NCBI GenBank assembly: GCA_905221605.1
Contig: CAJNDS010001646.1
Span: forward strand, 81,001-145,000
Source of the DNA: Symbiodinium natans
Lineage: Eukaryota; Sar; Dinophyceae; Suessiales; Symbiodiniaceae
Reading direction: 5' to 3'
DNA: 64,000 nucleotides
The notes below the pieces were generated by a model. The model did no database searches and was not told where the DNA came from. It worked only from the letters and a program-made list of their open reading frames with translations. The position numbers and the translations under genes were made by a program. Below are positions 23,601-32,956 of the stretch, piece by piece. Numbering within the stretch: the first letter of the stretch is position 1; the number at the start of each line of letters is the position of its first letter.

Positions 23601-25330
23601 ATCTCCAGATACCGCAGCCTTGCCACCAGATCTCGGATCGTCTTGCGCTCGATGAGAACGCCTGAAATCATATGCGTCAAGCGGACTGCAATTGACAGAA
23701 CGCGTGAGACCGCGATCAAGTGCGGGAACCGAACTGACATGAAGCCTACTGCCGTAAACCCCACCGAAGTGTAACCCAAACAATCTACCTCGAATAGAGC
23801 ATGTAGACTGGGGAGGTGTCGTCATCGTGATCATAAGTAGGGTTGTAAGTACCCTAAATAAGGTTAAAAGTACAGCTGTCCTACTTATATAACCCTAATT
23901 ACTTAAAACTACCCATGAACCTCCAAGTAAAGAGCTCCTGAGCCCCAACAGCCAAGGCCATCAAAGTAAACTCTATACATAAAAAATGGCTTGGAGTGAT
24001 TGTTGCCAAGGCGCCCACAGGGACGCCTTTGCGCTGCCACATGTAGTCACCTGACACTAGCATTTATGGTTGAGGGTTGGAATTTAGATTCTGTCTCGAT
24101 TTGTTCTCGCCATTCCCCAAAGTTGGGATTCAACATGATTCAAACCCGCGTGGTGGAGCTGTTTGAAAATGTGCCGCAGCCTTAGGCCCCAGGCTCTAAA
24201 CCCTGTTTGGGATGTTCCCCCTTGTACTAACAGTCCTTCTTGGGAGTATAGTACCCCGTATTATAATCCCCACTAAGGACTTTTAGTACAAGGGGGAACA
24301 TCTCAACCCTAAACGCCAAATCTCTAAAACCCCCAATCCAATAAACCCCACTAGATAAATCCCCTCAAGCCGATAAACCCGAACGCTCAACCTCGAACCC
24401 CAGATTCTAAACTCTACTGACCTTTAAAGCTCATAAACCCGAACCCTATAAACCACTATATAAGATGCGCCCCATAAACCCTCTTTCTACACCCGATAAT
24501 TACAAACCCAACCCTTAATTCCAGCACCCTTACTCAAACCCTATAAACCGCCAATAGGTTCAAACCCTGTAAGGACCAAAAACTACTATTTGCTTAAACG
24601 ACCACCAAAAACACAAAAACAAAAAGCAATCCCCCTAAGGAAGAATGTTTGGGGGGGGGGGGTTCTTAAGCGAATAGTAAAAAACCCCGAACCCTGAGCC
24701 TCAGAAAACATACATAAACCCTAAAGACCCCTTCTCTTAAACCCCCTAAACCCATTAACTTGTATACAAGCCCCGAAACCCCAAACCCCAAAACCTTAGA
24801 ACCCCAAAACCCTGCAACCTTGCAACCTTAAAACTCCAAAAACCCCAGAACCCCAAAGCCCTAAAACCCAAAAAACAAAAAACAAAACCTTAAACAAAAC
24901 CTAAAACCATTAAAAAAAGATCCAAAGAAGCCCTAACCCCCCCCCCCCCCCCCCCAAAAAACAATATAATCTCTTTTTGTGGGCCCCAGCTGCCCAGCGC
25001 CAGCCCTGCGAAGCGCACGTGTGCCAGACCCTCCAGCTGCTTCTGGGCCGCCTGAATTGAGGGCTTCATCTTTGGGAAGCTTCGGGTTTAGGGTTTAGGG
25101 TTTAGGGTTTAGGGTTTAGGGTTTAGGGTTTAGGGTTCAGGGTTTAGGGTTTAGGGTTTAGGGTTTAGGGTTTAGGGTTTAGGGTTTAGGGTTTAGGGTT
25201 TAGGGTTTACGATTTAGGGTTTAGGGTTTAGGGTTTAGGGTTTAGGGTTTAGGGTTTAGGGTTTAGCGTTTAGGGTTTAGAGGGGTTGGGGGCAATCGGG
25301 AGTTTAGGCGAGCTGGTTGGTTTTTTTTTT

Positions 25331-25361
<31 letters not shown>

Positions 25362-28300
25362 TTGGGCGTATGGAGTTGAGGGTTCGGAGTTTGGGGTGCA
25401 GGTTTTTTCGTGGGGACAGGGGGCTGTAGGGCTTACAACGCCAGGGTGCAGGGTTTGGGCATTTTGGCTTCAAGATTTAGGACCTCATCTAGCGTGGTAT
25501 ACCCCTTGAAGTATGGATGGCAATATTTGTCCGCCATACATCAAGAGTGCAAGAAGGGACCTTTAAGTCAGAGCCCTGAAGCCCTTGACCCGGTAGAACC
25601 CTTCAGAGATCCTAAACCCTAAACCCCTAACCCCTAAACCCTAAACCCTAAACCCTAAACCCTAAACCCAACTGGCCCATTCTTTCCTCGTAGATGTCCC
25701 GGGGCGAGCTGTCGCTGCAGCGCTCGTGCAGGTCTACCGTCAGAGTCAGCTCCTGGTGGACCGAAGGAGTGAGATTTAGGGAGGGTTTAGGGTTTGGGGT
25801 TTAGGGTTTAGGGTTTAGGGTTTGGGGTTTAGGGTTTGGGGTTGAGGGTTTAGGGTTGAGGGTTTAGGGTTTGGGGTTTAGGGTTTAGGGTTTGGGGTTT
25901 GGGGTTTAGGGTTTAGGGTAAGGGCTTAGGGTCACCCCTTGGCTCTCGGGGGGTTCCCTAAACCCTAAACCATCCTCGGCCAAGACAACCTTGCCATCGG
26001 CTTCGTCCGCTTCGTCTGCTTGTGGCTCTGCCTCCTGCCAGAAAAGGCTCTGAGATCGCAGCTTCGGGTTGAGCTCTGGGTGTTTGCTTTTAGGGCTTAA
26101 GTTTTAGGGTTTAGGGTTGCGGGTTTAGGGTTTAGGGTTTAGGGTGTAGGGTGTAGGGGTTTAGGGGTTTAGGGTTTAGGTGCGTTGAGGTGTTTGGCTT
26201 CGGGGCTCCGGATGCTTCAGGGCTTTGGGTTGAAAAGGCTGGGTGTAGGGGGCTGAAGACAGAATGGAATGCTGGTCGTGGGTTGCCGCCATTCCCCGAA
26301 AACCCTAAACCCTAAACCCTAAACCCTAAACCCTAAACCCTAAACCCTAAACCTCTCTTACCTATATATATTTAAACCCTATAGTCAGAAAATCGAGTGG
26401 CCCTGTTGGGCACTCAAGGGGGTCTGGCCTTGTCCTGGCCCGCGCGTGGGCGGCCTTGGCCTTGGTTTTGGGCCCTGTTGGGCACTCAAGGGTCTGGCCT
26501 TGTCCTGGCCCGCGCGCGAGCGGCCTTGGCCTTGGTTTTGGCCCTTCCAGATCGACCGGCCCTGTTGGGCACTAAGGGGGTCTGGCCTTGTCCTGGCCCG
26601 CGCGCGGGCGGCCTTGGCCTTGGTTTTGGCCCTTCCAGATCGACCGGCCCTGTTGGGCACTCAAGGGTCTGGCCTTGTCCTGGCCCGCGCGCGGGCGGCC
26701 TTGGCCTTGGTTTTGGCCCTTCCAGATCGACCGGCCCTGTTGGGCACTCAAGGGGGTCTGGCCTTGTCCTGGCCCGCGCGCGGGCGGCCTTGGGCTTGGT
26801 TTTGGCCCTTCCAGATCGACCGGCCCTGTTTGTTGGGCACTCAAGGGTCTGGCCTTGTCCTGGCCCGCGCGCGGGCGGCCTTGGCCTTGGCCTTGTCCTG
26901 GCCCGCGCGCGGGCGGCCTTGGCCTTGGTTTTGGCCCTTCCAGATCGACCGGCCCTGTTGGGCACTCAAGGGTCTGGCCTTGTCCTGGCCCGCGCGTGGG
27001 AGGCCTTGGTTGGTTTCGGCCCTTCCAGATCGACCGGCCCTGTTGGGGCAGTCAAGGGTGTCTGGCCTTGTCCTGGCCCGTGCGTGGGCGGCCTTGGCCT
27101 TGGTTTTGGCCCTTCCAGATCGACCGGCCCTGTTGGGCACTCAAGGGTCTGGCCTTGTCCTGGCCAGCAAAATCGACCGGCCCTGTTGGGCACTCAAGGG
27201 TCTGGCCTTTGTCCTGGCCCGCGCGCGCGCGCGCGGGCCTTGGGTTTTTCAAGGTTTTTCAGAGTTTTTCAGTGTTTTTTATGGTTTTTCAATGTTTTTC
27301 AGGTCTTTCAGGGTTTTAACCCTCAATTCTGATGAAGGGCCGCCCCCGCGACCTTTTCACAGCCTAATTTTGGTCAAGGGGGGGGTCGTATTTTTCAATT
27401 TTAAAGGCAAAATAGTCTTCTGAGACCCCCCCTTGCCTCAAACTCCGACCCCCCCTTGAGAGGGAAAGTCAAAAACACCCCAAATGAGGGGGACCCCAGG
27501 ATCGGCCCGGGTCCCAAGTAAAAATGCGATTTTTTAGTACTGAAATCGACGGCTCTGGGTGGTCTCTCGTTTTCTGGATTTTTGACCAAAACCGAGCCTT
27601 CACCGGCTTCAGGATTTCAAGTCCCGCCCCTCTATGGGGGCCGATGAAATGGTTTGTGGGTAGGATGCTCCATGACTGAGGGAGGTTGGAGGACAGGGCT
27701 TGCTGATGAGAAATGTAAACTTTTTATTTTCTTAATGTTTTGGGATTCTCTGGGTGGGTGGGTTTTTTTCCGTTGCCTACACACACTGCTGGCCTAGTAA
27801 ATGCTCGAACTTGAGATGCTGAACCCTAAACCCTAAACCCAAAACCCTAAACCCTAAACCCTAAACCCTAAACCCTAAACCCTAAACTGCCCTAAACCCT
27901 AAACCCTAAACCCTAAACCCTAACCCTAAACCTACCTCGTCGGAGCTCTCCAGCGTCATGACGACTGACGATGCAGGAGATTCATCCCCCTTCCATCGAC
28001 GAACGCACAGAAAACCCGGGGCCATCGGATCTTAGGATTTTACGAGCCCTAAACCCTAAACCCTAAACCCTAAACCCTAAACCCTAAACCCTAAACCCTA
28101 AACCCTAAACCCTAAACCCTAAACCCTAAACTGCCCTAAACCCTAAACCCTAAACCCTAAACCCTAAAACCCTCAACCCAAGTTTCAATTCGGGCTCGGG
28201 TGTTTGCGACATACCACCGCATCCTGGCTGGGCTTGGGGGCAGCTCGGCCTGTAGGCCTTTGAGCTGCTCAAAGGCTTTTACAAGCTGTCAAGCTAAAGG

Positions 28301-31300
28301 GGCTTAACCGGGGTTGAGGGTTTAGGCCTTAGGGTTTAGGGTTTAGGGTTTAGGGTTTAGACTTAGGGTTTAGGGTTTAGGGCTTAGGGTTTAGGGTTTA
28401 GCGTTTAGGGCTCTTGAAGGTTCATGGTTAGTTATGACTAGGGTGTAGGGTTTAAGGTTTAAGGCTTAGGGCTTAGGGCTACTTGAAGGTTCGTGGGTAG
28501 TTATAAGTAGGGTGATGCATGCCCTAAGCCAGCTTAAAGTATAGAAACCGTACTTGCAACCCAACAAACGGTAACCACTGGGGTCTGAGGGTTTTGGGGG
28601 CTTCGAGTTAAGGGCCCTTCTATTCGGCGCGCCTCCTGGCGTGGCGAGGCGGATTTCGGCGGACGAGATGGCTCCTCTGTAAGCCACGAGGCCTAGGTTG
28701 GGTGCAGGCTTGTTTGGACTGCTAGGGTTTGGGAAGCGAACGTGGAAAAGGAAAAGAAAGGAAAACCGGGTTCACAGATGGAGCTGGAGGCTGGAGGTGC
28801 GAGGTGATCGCATCGGAGCCTCTTCCCAGGCGGCGTGGTTGCCAGCTGCGGCGACTGCTGCGTCGGAGTTGGAGCAGCATCGCTGGAATCCACCGACATG
28901 GGCCCGGTGTGGCAGTTGGGGCTGATTGCGGTGAGGCTGCTCACCTTAACCACGGCCAGGACACGGAAAGGGCCAGCACCTTCCATGCCATGCTTGAAGT
29001 GCCCCAGCTCCCCAGACTCGTTCAGCTCCTCGATCAGCTGCTCCAGTCGCATCTGCTTTTCCGAACCCAGCCGAAATGTTCGCCGAGCACCCGCCGCTGC
29101 TTCTGAAGCCCACTTTCGAAAGCCCAGCACATCCTCAGAGCTCTGGCTGAAGGACAGCACGCCCCTCTTCTTGGGAAGGGCCTTTGGTGTTGGGGTGAAG
29201 GCCTCGTCTAGCCGCCGCGGCCGGCGCTCGGGCGTCCTGGGCGTGAGAAGCTCCTGGCTCCATCCACCCGACTGCTGGCTAAGGCTCCGCTGGCTCGGGC
29301 TAGCTGGGCCATGCTGGCTGAGTTGGCTAAGTTGGCTGAGTTGGCTGACTTGGCTGGGCTGGCTGGGGGTCAGTGACAAGGGCAGGTTCTCATCCGCGTC
29401 GCCAAACTTCTCCAGCATCTTCGGCACGAACGCGCGGCCTTCCTCGGTGAGCCGGATCCGGTCCTTGGGGGCGCGGTAGCCGCTGTCCCAAGACCGCTGC
29501 GCGTCTTTCTGGATCAGGCCATAGTTCAGGAGGCATCGGTTGGAGTCCCATCCGTGGCCCCGATCGCGGCCTCCCCAGAAGCCAGAACCCATGTGCTCCT
29601 CATCGACACTTCACATCAACCCTGCGAGGCCCTCTCGAAACGCCACCTAAGCTAGCCACAAACAAAAAAAACCTGCCACTCAAGACGTGGCTCCTTGCAG
29701 TACACCTGCGCCCTGCGGCAGAGTTGGTCCACGGTGAGGAAGCCCAGATATCCGGAGCCTTTCCTAGGCTTCGAGCGGTTTAAAGGATGTCTCTAGGGAT
29801 TAGGGGAATATATTGTACTTCCGTCAACCTAAACCCTCAACCCTAAACCCTAAAGGTTAGGTAACAGGAACCCAGAACTAAGAAAATAAAACAACATGTT
29901 TCTGCTCAAAACCCTAAAGGTTAGGTAAGAGGAACCCAGAACCAAGAAAATAAAACAACATGCTTCTGCTCAAAACACAGCTTCTCTGCATCCCAGAGAG
30001 CCCGGAGGATGGCGTAGCCCCCTCCGCGGTGCTCCATCTTGTTCCTCTGCTTGCTTGGAGGTTCCATGGGTAGCTAGAAGTGGGGTTCTACGTCAGGTAG
30101 CTATACTTGTAACCTTACTTCGGGGACTTATAACCCTACTTATAACTACCCACGAACCTTCAAAGAGCCCTGAACTAAACCCTGAACCCAACACCCTACT
30201 TATGCCATGAGCCTTCAGGTGAGGGGTAAGGGCATGCGGGGCTTAAGTGTTCGGGGTTAGGACCTTGGTTGAGGAAGGCAATCATTGGGGACTACGCTTC
30301 AACAAAACCATTCCTCCGCAAGGAATGAACACCCCCTGCGCTTAAGCATCTAAGCCTTATAAGTTAAGTTGTTCCCTCTTGAACTAACAGTCCTTAACCA
30401 ACATTATACTAGGGGGTACTACAATCCCTCTTAAGGACTGTTAGCATAAGGGGAACATCCCAACTTACAAGCCCTAAGCACTGAACTTTAAAAATCTAAA
30501 CTACCAATTGCTTAAGCACCCCAACAAAAAAACATTCTTCCTTACAAGGGCAATGAGGGATTATGTTTTGGGGGGGGGGGGGGTTCTTAAGCAAATAGTA
30601 GTAAATCCAACCCAGGATCAAGTAGGGGTGACCTCCTGGGGCCATCAGGGCCGGCACCGGCTCCTGCTGTGCGGGCGCAGCCACAGTCCCGCGCATGAGG
30701 CCCTCGCAGAAGTCGCGCGCTCGCTTCCCGAAGCACGCCCCTTGCCTTCAAGGGTTTAGGGTTTAGGGTTTAGGGTTTAGGGTTTAGGGTTTAGGGTTTA
30801 GGGTTTAGGGTTTAGGGTTTAGGGTTTAGGGTTTAGGGTTTAGGGTTTAGGGTTTAGGGTTTAGGGTTTATGTCTCTTCTGGGATGGCCCCTAAAACCCT
30901 CTGAACAAAATTCCTGAATGCCATCCTCAAGAACCCAATAAGGGAAGATAATAATATAGGCTGTCCCCAGGGCCTACCGAGTAGTTTAAACCAGGAATGG
31001 AGGGAGGGTTCCCTTTGCTGGGTGAATTCTATGCCAGCATAGACCCAAAGCAGTGAGGGACCCATGTGGCCCAGCAGTCCAAAAGTGACAGTGTCGCGTG
31101 TCGTGAGTCCAGACGTCCAAAACCGACGACTGCTTCGCATTTCGCGGTCACAGACCTCCAAAAGCGAGCACAATTTCGAGGAAGGCCAGTGTGCCCCTAG
31201 GCGAGCGCGCGATTCTCGCCCAACATGCCCGCAGGTTTCGAAAAGAAACATGGTCCGCAGCGGACGTGTTGCCATACCCTAAACGTCAAAACCCCATAGT

Positions 31301-31638
31301 GTTGACACTGGTCTTCAGGAGATTGTTCGGGCGACGGTTAACTTGCTCGACAGCCATACTCTTCAATTCGGTGCGTTGGGCCTTGGCAGGTTCTGCACCA
31401 CCCCTGTCTTCGTGAGCTTGATGTCCTTCCGAACCGCTTGCACTGCTTCGGCGGCCCGCTGCCAGGCATACCAGGCATCGGACAGCTGAGCCTGGCTCTC
31501 AGAAGCCTTTGACCGCAACGCCTCGACAAGCTCGCTGTTCCACACCTCAGCAGCACAGGAAGTGTCCTAAGTGTCCTGAGATCTCTTCTTGCAAACACAC
31601 AACAAATCGATCTTCGAACGCCCAAACAGCCTCGTCAT
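17568..31638 (-). CDS. MUS81: MUS81-type structure-specific endonuclease (about 21 exons)
   Basis: Catalytic subunit of the nuclear MUS81-EME1 type complex, which cuts branched DNA such as stalled forks and recombination intermediates. Domains in order: an N-terminal helical region (NSELVEALRSKASES, then FGKRARDFCEGLMRG); a winged helix (LLNYGLIQKD ... RIRLTEEGRAFVPKML) with a following Ser-Gln-rich tail; the nuclease core LTLTVDLHERCSDSSPRDIY, VRFAGLALG-DYMWQRKG, the catalytic ERKTIRD (family ERKx3D), RYEGRAVLQ-RVQDHLRQLRRLRF and LLLEGDP; then AKYASELW, a second hairpin-type region RRVKEEVDVLSDRLHSLAEL, and a short C-terminus with TAG. Most internal junctions agree in phase with GC, GT or GA donors. 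The weakest parts are the first two junctions, 28774-27936, and 20027-18928. The introns hold an 87-bp minisatellite and many MITEs. XPF/FANCM-family relatives share the ERK motif, but domain order favours MUS81. Confidence 0.85.
18357..18423 (-). CDS. MUS81: MUS81 exon 13: C-terminal hairpin region
   Basis: RRVKEEVDVLSDRLHSLAEL, matching the VxxexaxxixxxypsLxxL hairpin-domain pattern. Acceptor ACAG, donor GCTGAGG. Phase 1 end agrees with the terminal exon. Confidence 0.7.
18541..18596 (+). other. plus-strand open island LKLQRYIMDLNSAMDET
   Basis: A coding-like plus-strand segment between TTTAGGG blocks inside a MUS81 intron. No splice context supports it; possibly a captured exon fragment. 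Confidence 0.2.
18928..18957 (-). CDS. MUS81: MUS81 candidate exon 12
   Basis: LYHKFLFKVQ, resembling the vFxxqLxqV helix before the hairpin. It joins the next exon in phase 0, but its own 5' junction does not agree with exon 11. Confidence 0.4.
19017..19123 (-). CDS. MUS81: MUS81 exon 11
   Basis: GPGVEALDGVARECDHAFSD then LVSTAKAVGFEEDPG. The FSDxxxxxK pattern resembles the segment before the C-terminal hairpins. Acceptor TGCAG; possible GA donor. Confidence 0.55.
19152..19308. mobile_element. MITE-like element, family B
   Basis: Terminal inverted repeats CTTGGGATGTTCCCCCTTAT ... GGCACATCCCAAG. CTTGGG is duplicated on both sides, a possible 6-bp target duplication. Other full copies are at 24207, 30368, 34251, 50255 and 54377. 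Confidence 0.75.
19752..19835 (+). other. plus-strand open island HELQFRMRFLRVKPQALAAS
   Basis: Open plus-strand frame of 28 codons after CCCTAAG, ending TGA. Inside a MUS81 intron. Function unknown; may be a captured fragment. Confidence 0.2.
20027..20077 (-). CDS. MUS81: MUS81 exon 10 (frame uncertain)
   Basis: Open in two frames: AWTLVLRSAPWAATTRK in phase with exon 9, or VDAGPQERALGRDDPE. Acceptor TTCAG and donor GCCCC are clear. Confidence 0.5.
20350..20384 (-). CDS. MUS81: MUS81 exon 9
   Basis: PAKYASELWQT; the family has TaxYLxxLt. Acceptor GCCAAG, donor GTTTAGGC, so the 5' splice site is itself telomere-repeat sequence. Confidence 0.6.
20826..20993. mobile_element. MITE-like element, family E
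   Basis: Ends AAGGGGTATAAGGAGGGACC and GGTCCCTCCTTATACCCCTT are exact complements. Related partial copies at 49763 and 54500. It starts right at the MUS81 exon 8 boundary. Confidence 0.7.
20990..21038 (-). CDS. MUS81: MUS81 exon 8
   Basis: QCAEAIGVKSHAVFLK, corresponding to the segment before xVxRT in the family. A family E inverted-repeat element begins immediately after it, obscuring the donor. Confidence 0.6.
21873..21934 (-). CDS. MUS81: MUS81 exon 7
   Basis: FAGPRADPTIRDPMDVLCPR, in phase with the previous exon. Acceptor GCCAG, donor GCTGGCG. A less conserved loop region. Confidence 0.65.
22080..22186. mobile_element. MITE-like element, family A
   Basis: Ends approximate TACTATTTGCTTAAGAACCC and its complement GGGTTCTTAAGCAAATAG; core contains TTATAAGGGCAATATAGGGA. 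Further copies: 24583-24679, 30500-30601, 50930-51093; partial at 13640, 31969, 49013. Confidence 0.7.
22203..22293 (-). CDS. MUS81: MUS81 nuclease exon 6
   Basis: RVQDHLRQLRRLRFTGLPAA then LLLEGDPFSA; the family has EQKxRLxxxGL...YlvEGd. Acceptor CAAAG, donor GCCGGG. A family A MITE sits 17 bp beyond the donor. Confidence 0.85.
22862..22955. repeat. GGGGTTTTA 9-mer array
   Basis: About ten copies of a 9-bp telomere-like variant (TTTTAGGGG), distinct from the 7-mers nearby. Confidence 0.85.
23362..23395 (-). CDS. MUS81: MUS81 nuclease exon 5
   Basis: SVARYEGRAVLQ, matching the family S(I)xDGRYxxQ segment after the ERK helix. In phase after exon 4; the donor appears to be AG or GA, hence uncertain. 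Confidence 0.65.
23619..23661 (-). CDS. MUS81: MUS81 nuclease exon 4: ERKx3D active site
   Basis: VLIERKTIRDLVA contains the metal-binding ERKx3D signature of the XPF/MUS81 nuclease family. Acceptor TTTCAG, donor GCTGCG. Single strongest piece of evidence for the gene. Confidence 0.88.
23831..23932. mobile_element. MITE-like element, family C
   Basis: AAGTAGGGTTGTAAGTACCC ... ACTACCCATGAACCTCCAAG, an imperfect palindrome. Other copies: 30052-30164, 34145-34248, 37447-37570, 43865-43989, 47901-48029, 49865-49943, 62653-62741, and a truncated one at 40006. Confidence 0.7.
24027..24050 (-). CDS. MUS81: MUS81 nuclease exon 3 (24 nt)
   Basis: GDYMWQRKG, the family GDxxWv segment with a catalytic Asp. 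Acceptor GTCAG, donor GCGTCC. The smallest exon in the window, supported by phase on both sides. Confidence 0.8.
24207..24306. mobile_element. MITE-like element, family B
   Basis: GGGATGTTCCCCCTTGTACT at the left, AGTACAAGGGGGAACATCTC at the right: a near-perfect palindrome around a short core. Confidence 0.75.
24583..24679. mobile_element. MITE-like element, family A
   Basis: ACTACTATTTGCTTAAACGA at the left and TTCTTAAGCGAATAGTA at the right, with a poly-G run next to the right end. Confidence 0.7.
24994..25051 (-). CDS. MUS81: MUS81 nuclease exon 2
   Basis: AAQKQLEGLAHVRFAGLALG; the family has a v..xxRxLxVGD strand here. Acceptor TTCAG, donor GCAGCTG, phase 1 end that joins GT GAC to give LALGDYMW. 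Confidence 0.8.
25484..25536 (-). other. short open island MADKYCHPYFKGYTTLDE, possible start exon
   Basis: An ATG preceded by an in-frame stop and followed by a GT donor. It lies inside a MUS81 intron on the same strand and does not fit MUS81. Unassigned. Confidence 0.25.
25687..25752 (-). CDS. MUS81: MUS81 nuclease exon 1
   Basis: ELTLTVDLHERCSDSSPRDI. The VDxxE core at the start of the ERCC4 nuclease fold is present (family L.VD.RE). Acceptor CCAG; GA donor chosen because it keeps phase and expected length. Confidence 0.75.
25990..26049 (-). CDS. MUS81: MUS81 acidic exon
   Basis: SLFWQEAEPQADEADEADGK, an acidic linker before the nuclease domain. Acceptor CTCAG, donor GTTGTC (a GA donor slightly further on is an alternative). 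Phase 0 at both ends. Confidence 0.65.
26391..27240. repeat. 87-bp GC-rich minisatellite
   Basis: About ten tandem copies of a unit containing CCTTCCAGATCGACCGGCCC and GGCCTTGTCCTGGCCCGCGC. Since 87 is 29 codons, long ORFs (up to 325 codons) run through it in several frames on both strands; they are a by-product of the repeat, not genes. It lies in a MUS81 intron. Confidence 0.9.
27936..27964 (-). CDS. MUS81: MUS81 micro-exon VMTLESSDE
   Basis: Acceptor GTCAG and donor GTAGGTTTAGGG: the 5' splice site grades straight into telomere-like repeats. 29 nt. It contains an ATG, but an internal position is more likely. Confidence 0.5.
28224..28275 (-). CDS. MUS81: MUS81 linker exon
   Basis: FEQLKGLQAELPPSPA after acceptor AAAAG; a possible GA donor follows. 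Clear minus-strand codon usage; phase to its neighbours is not fully resolved. Confidence 0.5.
28774..29598 (-). CDS. MUS81: MUS81 winged-helix and SQ-rich exon (825 nt)
   Basis: By far the longest exon in the window, with no telomere-like repeat inside. It encodes a winged helix (NRCLLNYGLIQKD ... IRLTEEGRAFVPKMLEKFG), then PSQPSQVSQLSQLSQLSQ and more Ser-Gln pairs (a possible ATM/ATR-type target cluster), then a basic helix LGSEKQMRLEQLIEELNESG and GPFRVLAVVKVSSL. About 275 codons are open without interruption. The acceptor GAGGAG|CAC is inferred, and the 3' end at TGT|GAACCC assumes a GA donor. Confidence 0.75.
30368..30473. mobile_element. MITE-like element, family B
   Basis: Inverted ends GTTCCCTCTTGAACTAACAG and CTGTTAGCATAAGGGGAAC around GGATTATACTAGG-type core. 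MUS81 5' region. Confidence 0.7.
30500..30601. mobile_element. MITE-like element, family A
   Basis: CTACCAATTGCTTAAGCACC ... GGTTCTTAAGCAAATAGTAG, with the poly-G run beside one end that recurs in this family. Confidence 0.7.
30643..30740 (-). CDS. MUS81: MUS81 exon with N-terminal hairpin
   Basis: FGKRARDFCEGLMRGTVAAP, corresponding to the GxG-type hairpin of the MUS81 N-domain, then a Pro/Ala linker. Acceptor GGCAAG; the 3' end was chosen at a GC donor and is uncertain. Confidence 0.55.
30752..30870. repeat. perfect TTTAGGG array
   Basis: Almost uninterrupted 7-mers directly to the right of a MUS81 exon. Confidence 0.95.
31382..31545 (-). CDS. MUS81: MUS81 N-terminal helical exon
   Basis: VWNSELVEALRSKASESQAQ, then AWQRAAEAVQAVRKDI and KTGVVQNL. 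Matches the layout of the MUS81 N-terminal domain (asparagine-led helix, kA..sL.kyP-like segment). Acceptor CTGAG; donor probably GC at CCAAG. Confidence 0.65.
31612..31638 (-). CDS. MUS81: MUS81 candidate first exon
   Basis: ATG then MTRLFGRSK, shortly after a possible trans-splice AG. It joins the next exon in frame only with a non-standard or one-base-ambiguous junction, so the start is provisional. Confidence 0.45.
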
Positions 31639-32175
31639 GATGCCTCGCCTCATTAAGCAAGTGCTCGCATAAAAACACTGCTTCCACCAAAACTAGTTCA
31701 TGGTTGGGAAAGTATTAAAAACTAAAATTGAGTTTAAGTACCCTTGAAGATGTAAAAAAATTACTCCACGATGACAAGGATAAGGAGGGACGGCATGCGC
31801 AACCCAGCGATTGAGCCAGGGAGCTTTGGCTTTGGGGGCCATGGCATTGCAGCACGCAGGTTATTAATTATGTTTAGAGCTCAGGATTTAGGATTTGCGC
31901 CGCTCATTGTTGGTTGAGAACTCATGCCAGAGACACTGGGGGCTGGGGGGGGGGGGGGGGGGGGGGACTACCAAAAAAATAAAAAACAATAATCCCTATT
32001 ATACCCTTAATAACGAGGAATATTTTTAATTTTGTTGGGGGTTCTTAAGCAAGTAGTAAATAAGGCAAAGGGTGCCGGGTAGGCAGTTGAATTGTGTCCG
32101 CGAGCCTTGTCTAATCTGTCTGAGTCTTTGAGAGCCCGCTGCCTGAGGTCAACACAGCATGGAAGCTAGCAGTGG

Positions 32176-32405
32176 CCCTAAACCCTAAACCCTAAACCCT
32201 AAACCCTAAACCCTAAACACCAAACCCTAAACCCTAAACCCTAAACCCTAAACCCTAAACCCTAAACCCTAAACCCTAAACCCTAAACCCTAAACCCTAA
32301 ACCCAAAACCCTAAACCCTAAACCCTAACCCCTAAACCTAAACCCTAAACCCTAAACCCTAAACCCTAAACCCAAACCCTAAACCCAAAATCCTAAACCC
32401 TAAAC
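32176..32405. repeat. CCCTAAA array
   Basis: Over 200 bp of CCCTAAA units with occasional one-base variants, upstream of MUS81. The neighbouring unique pieces at 32105-32160 and 32590-32690 look weakly coding on the minus strand (RALKDSDRLDKARGH; CKEQRGKVEQCRRR) but could not be assigned. Confidence 0.9.
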
Positions 32406-32902
32406 TGCCAGGGATCGGTCCTGTCCTGATACTCCGATCAGACGTGTAAAGCAACTTTACTAGACCCGGGAGTAACCTAGGAAGAAAAAGGGTACCCTTT
32501 CTGGTTTTAAGATTATAAGGGAACCCCCATCCTAAAAAAGGAAAACAGGGCCTTCTCCCGGGGTCCTAGTTTAACCCTGGACCCTGAACATACCGTTCTA
32601 GCACTCGGAATGAATGCAACACCTCGACGACGGCACTGTTCCACCTTTCCTCGCTGCTCCTTGCACCTGGCTCTAGCCGGGTGGGAAAATCGATGCACCT
32701 GACCGTTAGATCCCCAGGACCGACTTAACAGCGATAAACCCTATTCGCCGATTCGCCTACATCCCAAACCTTCCGAGAACGCCTTGGCAGGTGAACTTTA
32801 GGCCTTAAAGCCACGAAGCCACAAACTTTGAACCCTTAACGCGCGGCAACCCTACACCAAAGGCCCCAAGGGGGAAATACATCTGCCTTTGTACAACGGC
32901 CC

Positions 32903-32956
32903 TCACGGAGTTTGGACGAAGGTCCACAGGGATGTGCCAATCTTGGCGTCAAGTGG
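32903..32956 (-). CDS. transporter fusion: candidate terminal exon
   Basis: PLDAKIGTSLWTFVQTP then TGA, phase 0 after the H-loop exon, acceptor CCAAG. No family support; it could belong elsewhere. Confidence 0.4.
   Translation of the reverse strand, partial: PLDAKIGTSLWTFVQTP

Noticed and set aside
23457-23774. 105-codon plus-strand ORF
   Set aside because: It is the shadow of the MUS81 ERKx3D exon, which lies on the minus strand at 23619-23661.
26397-27423. ORFs of 311, 325 and 243 codons on the plus strand and 159 on the minus strand
   Set aside because: All are produced by the 87-bp tandem repeat and open in several frames at once.
28698-29479. Plus-strand ORFs of 75-214 codons
   Set aside because: Shadows of the long MUS81 exon on the minus strand; GC-rich codon bias opens the opposite frames.
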